Shown piece by piece: positions 36,518-48,500 of a DNA stretch of 64,000 nt (the stretch's first letter is position 1; every line of letters begins with the position of its first letter). A model generated the notes under the pieces. The model ran no database searches. It was not told where the DNA came from and saw only the letters and a program-made list of their open reading frames with translations. This stretch comes from Limnephilus marmoratus (taxonomy: Eukaryota; Arthropoda; Insecta; Trichoptera; Limnephilidae), in NCBI GenBank assembly GCA_917880885.1, contig OU862910.1:55977285-56041284 (forward strand). Reading direction: 5' to 3'. The position numbers were made by a program, and so were the translations under genes.

Positions 36518-39500
36518 GTAAGATCTTTGATTATTTGTTTATTTTTATTATTAAAGATCGAGGTTCGTCGAGATATCAAGTTACTTGATTTACGTTATCG
36601 TAAGGTTCACAAAAATATTTAACTGGACCAAATGTCCGTCCTATTGGATGCTCTTTTAGTAATTCTGAAGCCAGAGAACCCGACACTACGAGAGTCCATC
36701 TGTCTATTTCCGTAACCGTTCGTGCATTAGACACTCTTCTAAGCTTAAGTGACATCCGTTGAGATACCTCAAAACTATATATAAATATCTATATTAGTGA
36801 GATCTGTTGAAGGAAATTGAAACATATGTATAATCCTGTATCGTGTATACCTTACTTAACATTCATTTTATTATATTTATGTATTTATTATACAGTGTGT
36901 CCGGGGGTAAAGTGTATTAACTTCGGGAGGTGATTCTACATGATAGTATAAGTAAAAAAGATAAATAACTTTTTCTGAAATTCCAACTTTTAGGGGTAGT
37001 TTTATGGTAAAAAGATAAAATTAGACCGGCATGCCCGGCCGCGTATTTATCGTCAGTAGCTTGACTGTAACGCGGTAGGGATTGTAATGCATAAATCACT
37101 TAAAAACACTACCGCGTTTCAGTCGCGCTACTGACTGAATCGCGGTAGGGGTTGTAATGCATAATCAGTCACCTTACAAACACTACCTCGTTTCAGTTGC
37201 CTTACGGGCGTTGCTCTATCTGTTTTTGTGAGAGTGACGACCGTAATTATAGAAGGGTTAGCAGAGAAGATGGACCGCGTTTTTTTATACTTCAAAAAAA
37301 AAATTTACATTGAAAATTTATTTTTAAGTAAAAAAAACCGCGCGTTTTTTTTACTTAAAAATTAAATTTTCAATGTAATTTTTTTTTGAAGTAACAAAAA
37401 ACGCGGTCCATCCTCTATGCTTACCCTTCTATAATTACGGTCGTCACCCTCAGTTAAAAAAAAAAAGTTTTATATTTTTTTTCCTTAAATAAATTTTCAA
37501 TGTTAAAAAAAATTGTAAGTTAAAAAAACGAGGTCCATCCTCTCTGCTAACCCCTCCATAATTACGGTCGTCACAGAAACAGATAGAGCAACGAAGCGCG
37601 TAAGGCGACTGAAACGAGGTAGTGTTTGTAAAGTGTTTATGCATTACAATCCCTACCGCGATTCAGTCAGTAGCGCGACTGAAACGCGGTAGTGTTTGTA
37701 AGTGATTTATGCATTACAATCCCTACCGCGTTTCAGTCCGTAGCGTGACTGAAACGCGGTAGGGATTGTAAATACGCTGCCCGGCAGGCTCCCGGCAAGT
37801 AAGATCGTACCTCACACTAAGATTTTTAGTAGGTAGGTCTTTTTGAATTGGAATTTCGAAAAAAGTTGTAAATCTTTTTCACTCCTACTATCATGTAGAA
37901 TCCCCTCCCGAAGTTAATGCACTTTACCCGCGGACACCCTTTAGGTATACTTTAATAATCTACGTCTAATCGCATAAAGAATAGTGACCCGGTGTTTTAT
38001 TTCGTGATTGATGAAATTTTACACACTTGACCTTCAAAATAGGATGAAGGTCACTGTCTAGAAGAGATCTCGAATAACCACCTAAACACCTTTTCCCACT
38101 CCTTGTGTAAAAGTGTGATACTTCTTGATTATATTTTGAACACATTTCAAAATAAGAGAAAAACTACTCTGTGCAAATCTGAGCAATTTCGGAAAGTTAA
38201 AAATAAAATAAAATTAATATTATTTTGTTAAGTATTTTAGTTTTTTGTTATTGTGATAGCTGTTTCGGAGTTCAAAGCCATTATTAAAACAATGATTACA
38301 TTTTCAACAGTACACAAGAAACCGTATTTCCTGGTATACTCGTGTCGAATATTATTAAAAATATAATATGAAATTTAAATTATTCAAGATTATGATTTTT
38401 CCTTCCCTTTCCTTAATGGGATTTCCCGTTCTAATAAAATTATTTTTAATGATTTATCGATATTGGTAATTCAGTTTTATCAGTGAAGTACATCCACTTA
38501 TTTTTTTTTTGTTTTAGCTTGATAAGTAAAACTAAAATAAAAAAAAATCGTCCTCAATTTCAATTTGGGAGGCGGGAATGGGTACCGCCGCCCCGGGAAC
38601 CTTTATTGGATGACCAACACCTCTGCCATAGGTCACCCCAAGTGGTTCGCTACGTTTGGTGATTTAGCGGGGGTGCCCGGGTTCATGGGGTGAGGTTTAT
38701 CTAGGTCTTGGAGGCGGATGACCAGGACATACTGAACCCCAGATTGCTACCCACCTCCTAAACCCTTTTCCTTCCCAGAACTCTCCTCTCCTTCCTTTCC
38801 TTAAAAAACCCCTCCACACAGCATCCCCAAAGATGACACAGGCCCTGAGGGAAATTATTTTCATCAGGGCCTTCTGTGTGGAGATCATGTAAAAAAAAAT
38901 CCTGGACTTGCATAAAAGTCAATAGATGTCGCATATTAAAGAAAAATGGGTAAATTTATCCAAGACTAGACTATCTAGATTGCGTTTAGTTCGACACGAA
39001 TCTTGTAATCATACAAAAAAATTTAAAAAATGCGTTTAGAAAATGAGAATAATGTTGGTAGTTCTTATTTGGTAGTCGAAGCAGTTAAATATGACTGAAG
39101 TGGATAGGGTTCCATTAGCTCAGTGGTAAAGCACTGGCCCCGGCAAGGCTAAGGTTCGAGTCCCTAATATTGTCTTCATTAATTAAATATATATTTTTAA
39201 AGTTTTATTTTGGCATTTAAGTGTCATAATCAAAAAAAATTGGGTTTGTCTTCGTTGTTTATTGAAAATGAATAGTACATAGATACTGGTAACAAATTTG
39301 TGGTAAAGCACCGGCCCCGGCAAGGCTAAGGTTCGAGTTCCTAATATTGTCTTCATTTATAATTTATTTTTAAATTTTATTTTTGCATTTGGGTGTCATA
39401 ATCAAATAAAATTGGGTTTGTCTTTGTTGTTCATTGAAAATGAATAGTACATAGATACTGGTAACAAATTTGTGGTAAAGCACCGGCCCCGGTAAGGCTA

Positions 39501-42500
39501 AGGTTCGAGTTCCTAATATTGTCTTCATTTATAATTTATTTTTTAAATTTTATTTTGGCATTTGGGTGTCATAATCAAATAAAATTGGGTTTGTCTTCGT
39601 TGTTCATTGAAAATGAATAGTACATAGATACTGGTAACAATTTTGTGGTAAAGCACCGGCCCCGGCAAGGCTAAGGTTCGAGTCCCTAATATTGTCATTT
39701 ATTATTATTTTTTTTAAGTTTTATTTTGGAATTTGGGTATCATAATCAAATAAAATTGGGTTTGTCTTCGTTGTTTATTGACAGTGAATAAATAGTACAT
39801 AGATCACTGGTAACAAATTTGTTTTAGTTTTTCTGATCTCAATGATAAGTTAATTCAAAAAATGTTTCTAACACGTTTTTGTATCCTGGCTAAACTACTT
39901 TATAAATTTTATAGATTTTGTCGCAGATTTATTACAAGGACAGGTAGGCAAAGGTATGTCTGATTTTTGGTCCAATAGATATTTCGAGAAATTGCGTGTC
40001 CTTCAAAACTCTTCAGTTACTTGAAAATAACAAACATACGATTGAGTCATTCATTATTTATCGTTGCAACTGTTTTTAAAATGGCAGATGATTACAAAGT
40101 CTGAATAATAATGATAAATTAAATCAGATTGAAGTTTTCTGCAGATTTCTCGATTCATCCAATTGAATTACAAATAAAATTATTAGACAGGCATATTAGA
40201 GAAACATTATATTTTTTAACATAAGCTCCACCAGGAAGACCTGAGGAAAAAACATCCATCAACGTCTATTGTCATCCTTGGGGATGCTATGTGGAGGGTC
40301 TTTTTATAGAAAGGAAGGAAAAGAAGTTCTGGGAACCAAAAGGTATGAGGTGTGGTTAGGAATATGGGGGCAATGTGTTCTGGAGTGACGGACGTATGAA
40401 TCCATACTTCCCACTGCGGTGCAAGGCGATGAGGTTCGGCTGAAGAGGTCTAGATTAAGTCTCCCTCAACCAGTCTCTCTCGATCCAGCTCACCATGCAG
40501 TAAGTGGGGAAACGCGTTTGCCATAAAGATCTAGACCATAGGTTCTCAACGTGGACGATAACGTCCCTTTGGGGGCGTTTCAGTCCTTCAGGGGGGCGGT
40601 AGGAGACCAAGAGAAAATTTGGTTGGTGTTTCAGACTTTCAGGGGGGCGGTAGGAGACCAAGAGAAACCCATCCCACCTTGCCCCATCCCATTTTGCACT
40701 ATCCCATCTTGCCCCATCCCATTCCATTATGCCCCCTCCGTTTTGGTAAATATAATTGCGACGAAAATTACCGTTTCAGATTTCAGATTCAGATTCACGA
40801 GTTAGGGGGCGCTAGAAAAAAAAATTCTCAAAGTGGGCGGTGGGCAAAAAAAGATTGAGAATCTATGATCTAGACCAGGGGTGGGGAACCTTTTTAACGT
40901 CGCGGGCCATTTAATGTTCATACTTTAACCCGCGGGCCGCACTCCGATTTCGAAGCCACATTCGAATCAAAGAACTGGTTTTAAAAAAAAATAAAACTAA
41001 TTAAAAAAATTTGTATTATAATATAACTTTTTTTTTTTTTTTTTTTACAGTGAATACCGCACAAGAATCTCAACTGCTCCCGTCTGGAGCCAGTGAGACT
41101 ATGGCATCCCCAATTGGGGTATGTTGTGAGGCTGAAGGTAGTGGGGAGGGGAAGGAGGTGGGGAAGAGGAAGGTTGGGAAGTACCTGGCTATTCAGATCT
41201 GGTCACTAAACACGGCTAAAGCCATTTTCAAGCAACGTTTCAATTCTGAATGGTGGTCTTACACCAGGGCGATACTGATAGTATCTTCCACTCTGGAACA
41301 TGCCGCAAATATACTATATAATATTTTAAATGAATTAATTGTGAAATAACACAAATTAATCAAATAAAATTTATTTGCGCATGCCGGGTTCGAACCCGCG
41401 ACCTCCGGATTGTGAGTCAAGAGTCTTAACCACTCGACTACGGAGGTCGTCATAACTCCGCACATAGTCTGCGACCAGAATGGTTTCCGTCAAAATTCAT
41501 CGGTAGATGAAACCACAACGGAAATTTTCGGAACATGAAAATGGCTTTCTTCTAATTCTGGCAGCATAAATAACGAAACTAGAATTTTATAAATGCAGTT
41601 CCAACATAAGAAATGCGTCAATAAATGAAATCACACCTGATGCGTTTTCATTGCATTCTTAACACAGAACTGGTTTTAATTACAGGTTGAATCTATACGC
41701 GGGGAATTAAAACTATACTCAGAACGTGAAATTGCTTTCCTCCAATACTGGCAGCACATTTGCATATTATGCAACCACAAATTTATAACTGCACTTCACA
41801 CACGAGAATGGTTTCTTACGAAACGCGTTAGCGAAATAAAAGCCCATCTGGAATTTTTTCGTTGCATTTTTAACACAGAGCTGGTTTTAATTATAAAGTG
41901 AGTTTGTACGCGGGGAATTAAAAAAAACTCCACTCAGTACATAAAAACGGCTTTCCACCAATTCTAGCAGAACAAAGTATGCAACTACAATTTTATAAAT
42001 GCACTTCTAACACGAGGAATGCGTCAAAAAATTAACCCCACCTGGAATTTTTTCGTTGCATTCTAAACACAGAACTGGTTTCAGTTATAGGGTGAATCTG
42101 TACGCGGAGACTTAAAAATACAGAGTGTAGCTATTTTAACGAGTACATGAAAATTGCTTTTCCCTAATACTGGCAGCATAAAAGCAACTGGAATTTTATA
42201 AATGCATTTCAAAAGCGAGAACGGGTTTCTACGATTTATTACATTACATGTGGATTTTTTTCATTGCGTTTTGAACACAAAACTAGTTTTTCCGTCAGAG
42301 CGAACTGGTTTATGAGTCCCCAGCTTTAATTAATACTGCACCTAGAACACCAAAATGGTTAACCTTCGAAATGCGTTAGGGTTAGCGGAATCCGCGACAG
42401 GAAATTGCATTGTGAACACAATATTGGTTTTACCATTAGAATGAATCTGCATAGGAGTCCACTAGTCAACCAGCTTAAATTAAATTGTACTCTGATTACG

Positions 42501-45500
42501 TGAATGGTTTTTCTATATTTTGTAACATATTTATTGTCCGCAATATAATTTTATATTTATTTTACTAATTACAATAAATTATATGTAATGATTTTTTTAT
42601 GCCAGAAGTGTGGCAATTATCATAGCATTATTGTTTGTATTATATACAAAATGTTAAGGGACATGCTTGACTTAATATAACCAGTGATTCCTGACTTTAT
42701 TTGGGGAGATTGTTATATCTATCGCTTTGTAATTGAATAATTTCGTACTGCAGATTATCAGACACATTCGATGGTTGGACGTTGAACTGTGTATTAAATA
42801 TGTTAGAATCTGTTTGCTCTCTTTTCACGTCATAAAATCGTTTATTAAATGCTTCACTTAATTTCACGCACTCACCAGCGTATTCAAACAATGTAGATTG
42901 CTTTTGTCCTTGCAGTGTTGGAAAATGCGTCGTGTTATTCATTTCGAGTTACTTTCCACAGCCTTTACTTAGTTTCAAATGATTTCACGTTTCATTCAGC
43001 TTCAACTTTTCTTTTTTTCGTAGTTGTCATAGGATTTTATTCATTGACTATCCACTTTACTTCCGCAACGATGACTAGAAAATAATGTTTATGACAGACT
43101 GCTTAAGATTCTCCTCCGAATAGAGTTGCCAAAAATCCTGAAATATCGGGACTGTCCCATACAAGAAAATTAAAAGTTCCGATGGAATTTCACTATCGTT
43201 TCATAATAACAAATTAAAATAAGAGTAAAATGGGAGGTTTAATCATGTTTTATTTGTATCCTAACTAATTGCTAGTAACGATTTTGTGATAACGTCTTAA
43301 AAATGCATCTGAAAAAATCATCCCGTTCTGTGAATTTTTTTGCGGTTCTTTCAGCAGGCCGCACCAAAAGTGCCCGCGGGCCGCAGGTTCCCCACCCCTG
43401 ATCTAGACAAACCTCACCCTACGAACCGGACATATTTGTTAAGTTAAGGGGGGAGGTGGAAGGGGAACGCGGGAGAGGAAGGGACGTGGGAGGGGACGCA
43501 CGGGATAGGACATGCAGGGAGAAACAATTTACTAATTGATTATTAGTATTGGACGTCACACTACTGCTAACATCTGTAAAATAGATTACAAATAGACAGA
43601 ATTACCATCTCACGTATGTCCTTACCCTTATTAAAGAAATTAAAATAGTAAAATCCTATATGTATAATATAACTCCCTATATAGATTCGACAGGATTTAC
43701 TACTTTATTCATCTCTTCCTTCACCTATATAATGCTCTCTTTATGGTATTAACCCACAATTTAAATCATCTTTCTGTTTGAATTGTATAAATCAGTATGT
43801 ATCTTACCTTAAATATTCTTGTTATAATTAAATATTCTTATGTATGATACTCATTTATGTACCTCTACGCCGGTCTCAATACAGGTATACCCTAGTGAGA
43901 CAGGCATCGAATAATGTAATGTAAACATACCCTATATAGATAAATAAATAAATAAATAAAATAAACTTATTTGAATATGGCATCGCAACGCATGCCGGAA
44001 ACCAGCTAGCGGTTTATAATTTATTAAGAAGGTAGATATTTGAGTAGTACCTGCTTACACCTCTTATGAATTCAGTGAACATTTTGGATATGTTTTTATT
44101 AAATTAGAGAAAATTAGAAACATATTTTTTGGACGCGAGGTCTATCTATTCATACTACGTCGCCTCAGTTCTTATTTGTCCAACAGACCATTTTAGTTTT
44201 TATTCAATCTCCACTTCAAAATTAAAAACTAGTTAAATTTGGCTTATATCGATTTACCTTTCGAAATAATTGTCAATAATTATAACGAATGTCCAGAATT
44301 ATAAAAATATTTTTAGAGGGTATAAAAATACAATACGAATATTATTGCTATAGAATATACCAGAGTTCATCGCTCTCTGAAAGATAATGAATAATGACTT
44401 TACATTTGTGTTACTAATGATTAAGATAAAAATAATAAATTTGAATTGAATTTGAAACAATCGCTGTTCACTGAACAATGGAGTGGTAGATGTGATATTT
44501 ACTTTACATGGAAAAGAATTTAACGTTTTTCATATATCAACGATACACATTGCATTATATTCATCATGATTATATTTACAATTTTTGTGAAAGAAAATGT
44601 AAGGTTAATTACAAATATTTTTAATCAGAGACAATGCAACGGTTTTGAAATCAAAGCGGATGTTGACAAACCAACTGACGAAAACATGTCTGTTACAACA
44701 TTAGATTTAATAATTATTATTGGAAAATTTCTATGCTCTGTATTTGTGAAAATTTCCCTCAAGGGCGCTTTACATATAGGTATATGACTTCCCAGACTCT
44801 ATCCAGGGCCGGCCCTATGCGGGCGCAATTAGACTAGAAAATGGATTGAAGAAATACTGGTCTTTGAAAGAAGTCTGGAAATCCAAGGAGCTAAGTATGC
44901 AAATAAAAAGGAAAGTCTTCAATACATGTATACTTCCAGTCATCACCTATGGATGTGAAACTTGGGCACTCACCAAACGCCACAGAGAAATGTTGGAACG
45001 CTGCCAGAGAGCCACGGAGAGAAGTTTGACAGGAATAAGGAAACGGGACAGAGTGAGATGTAGCATAATAAGGGAGAAAACTTAAGTTGCCGATATAGTT
45101 ACCCGAATAGACCAACAAAATCATTATAACCACTTTGAAGATTTAATTTAATATCAGCCATCATAATCCCGATCACACCTATCATCTTGAGTCCAGTAGC
45201 TGGCAGATCTGGATTCCATGGGATCTCGTTTGACACGACCGGATCCCCTCTGGTTGCGCCGGAGGCCTGTGGTCGATCCCGAAACTGAACCCGACCTTTC
45301 ATTTCCATCCTCGTTTCAATCTTCGACCAGTTGTTCCACATCCTCCTTCGATTTATTGCTCCATTTTCCTGAATCTTGTTTAGATTCCGAGTTCCTGGTG
45401 TTCTTGTATTCGTCGGAATCTCTTCTGCGCCAGTTGGAGTCTTTCTCGACGTTTTCTTTGCGTTTTCTGTTGAAATTGCGGTCTTGTCTGGTGTCAGAGC

Positions 45501-48500
45501 TTCTCCAGTCTTTCTCGCTCTTCTGCTGATGTCTTCCAGAGCCAGATCTCCTCTGGCCTTTGTCTCCATTCCTGTACAACTCACTTGACTTATCGCCACT
45601 TTCTCCAACATCGGGAACATTCTTACTCCACATTAGTGTCCCAGTCTCAATCTGTAGTTTCTTGAAACCCTGGAGATAGACAGGTCACATGATTCGCGAT
45701 CCACAAGAGAAATGGTGTAAAAATGTCACTGACTGGTATCCCAGAGATGGCACATTAAACGTGTAAATAAAATTAAACAAAAAATCCCGTCGCTGTGGCT
45801 GAGCTGTAGGCTGTAGATAATAATACATAATATCCGTTTCCTCCAAAGGAAAAAGTAGTACTTTAGAGGAAACAGTCACACGTATTTTATGTGTCTTATC
45901 TTTCTTATTGTTTAAGAAAGAGCTGCAGCATTATAAAAGTATGTTTATTTCCTTTTTTTGCCGTCATGGTACCGTAACCGTGAATCGTCGCATATTCGTG
46001 TAATGTGTAGCGTAGTTTTTATGAAAATAGTAGGCATTCCTTGAGATTATTTTTCATAAAAACTACGCTACACATTACACGAATATACAAATAATCTTCA
46101 AAAGATTATTGTTTTCAGTGGTCTCCTACTTCTCTAGGCGTCTACTGGTTTTGACAAGAGGCGATACAATTTTATTTGCGCCAGGCGCCGACTTCAGATA
46201 ATAAACACACTTTTATTAGAATGTTTAAGCTTGAAAAATATACTTCTTTGCAAGCAGAGGATTTCATGCTTTTACAGTTGTTTCATATATAGATTAGGTA
46301 GGTAGTACCTAGTACCTACCTAGTAGTACCTACCTAATCCATATAGGTACTACCTACCAATCTATATATCTATATATTATTATTATATAAATAAAAATGA
46401 ATCGCCGAAATCGCCTGTCGCCCGTTCAGGTCTAATAACCGAACGGTTACGAAGATAGCCGGTTACGAAGATAGAAAATACCAGATCGACAGGTAGGCAC
46501 CTTCAGTGATCAGTTCTCGTGCCGCAGAGCATCCAATAGAACGGACGTTAAGTCCAATTAAATCTTCATTGTAAACAAGACGATATTAAACACGGCTCAT
46601 ATCCTGACAAGCCAAAGAATCACTGAAACTCTGGATCATCCGAGTTATACTGGTCGTAAGAGAAAACAATAATACCACACAAACCATCTTTTTCGTCTTT
46701 TTTTCTTCTTACTTTCTACTACGGAGCCTTAACTACTCAAGTATTTGCCGTTGTGCAAATTTTTTGTCTAAAACGAACTGTCAGATTTATAAAAACTTTG
46801 TTATTTCAGCTTCGCAATTAAAGCTCCATATACGAAATATTTCTGAACGTAGCCGGATACTAAAAATTGTTTTGGAAGGTTTTGAAATAAGCTTTCAAAT
46901 TGTGTTATTACAAATAAATATTAACATTTGTAAATATTGAAATTTAGAACGTAAACATAAAAAAAATTAACAATGTCTAGCGGCGCGTAGGCGATTTGGC
47001 AGGTGAAAACTGTTTCATCAAAATAAGTCTTTTTTGTGTACTTCTATGGATAACTTTGTATAAAGATGTGAAGATTACTATAATATGGATCTTTCACTTT
47101 TGGTTTTAGGGTTGTCACTAGAACAATAACGGAGTTATAATGATTTCTATGGGAACACCGAACTGCCAATACGTATACAGACCTTTTCGATATTTTCAAT
47201 ACCTCACCGTCTTGCATCAAAGCAAAAATAATTAATTATTTATGTAACTGATATGTTTGTAAAAAGATAAATATTTGTTGTACTAATATGCATCGTATGT
47301 ATGTACTGTATGTTATTCTATATATTTAATGTTTGTAAATGTTCGATACACTTGTATTATGTATGTAATAGCCCTATGTAAGGGCGTTTAAATAATAAAT
47401 AAAAAAATAACACAAGCGTCAGCTTGAAAACAATTTTATTGTACTTGGTTGGGCGTTTACACAATTCATAGCTACACTTACCTACATACATTTACATATA
47501 TCATAGACTCTGTAGTAGCTTGATTGTCACATATTCCATCTCTATCATGTTCCTTTTCCCCATCCTATCCCATCCCTATGTACCTGTTATTTATGTCGTC
47601 AATCGAAACTCGCCGTGTAAGCATATAATTGTCCGCTACCCGCATTTTCTAACTTAATCCCGCATATCACAGTAAATACCGCGATTTATAATTATACAAG
47701 TGTATGAACAAACCCAGCCATGATAGAAGAGAAGTGCTACAAGGTTCCGCAGTAAGTCCCTTCCTTCCTATTCCTTTATGTGCATTCATTTTTACTTGTG
47801 CAGTGGTCTATCATACATCTCAAAACACATACAAGGTCCTTCGACATCCGTATCCACACAAAACACACATCTATAATATAACTGCTATTGTTATATTGTC
47901 GTATAAACAAGCTTAGGGATCGGAGTGGTTAAGAGGGGAGCCTGTGGATATTTACCAAAATTGTTTTTTTTTATAAGGGAAAGGAGAGAGCATTTGGGAC
48001 CACCTTGTGCACTCTTTATCGTCGTCTGTAAAGGACCGGACTAACGCCGACCAAGCCTGCGACTCCTACCACCTGTACGAGACAGACGTGCAGATGTTGG
48101 AAAGGCTGGGAGTGGACTTCTACCGCTTCTCCATCTCCTGGTCCCGCCTGCTGCCCACCGGCTTCATCGACAAGCTGTCCCAGGACGGGGTGGACTATTA
48201 CAACAAGCTGATCAACTCGCTGATAGAGAGGGACATTGTGCCGATGGTTGTACTGCATCATTGGGATCTGCCGCAGCCCTTACAGGTTAAAGAAAAGAAA
48301 CCCATGTATTTTCAAAACCCCATGTATTATCTAACTTATAGACTAACAGACTAGCGGTTTCAATCAGCGGCCGAGAATTTAAATTTCGTCGAACGATGAT
48401 CTTACGATCGTACCCTTGCAACTGTATAGGGCGGTTCCGATGAGAAAGATTAATTATTCTCCATACCAGCATTTTAACGTAATAACTCAACATCGATTAT

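Larger units (their letters stand above)
40876..43400 (-). mobile_element. hAT transposon remnant (2525 bp)
   Basis: It starts CAGGGGTGGGGAACC and ends GGTTCCCCACCCCTG, flanked by ATCTAGAC (40868-40875 and 43401-43408). On the minus strand it keeps a piece of hAT transposase (42697-42942). The interior contains a family R fragment (41050-41175), a tRNA-like SINE (41377-41449) and degenerate internal repeats (41490-42480). Confidence 0.92.

Noticed and set aside
39107..39180. Functional tRNA-Ala gene
   Set aside because: The head is tRNA-like but the 3' acceptor strand does not pair well and the unit continues into a SINE tail repeated four times.
41259..41465. Minus-strand frame with EWLRLLTHNPEVAGSNPA
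   Set aside because: A well-known artefact of translating a tRNA-type SINE head; the DNA has A- and B-box sequences.
44566..44787. 73-codon hydrophobic frame
   Set aside because: AT-rich sequence giving Ile/Phe-rich translation; no family pattern and no splice sites.
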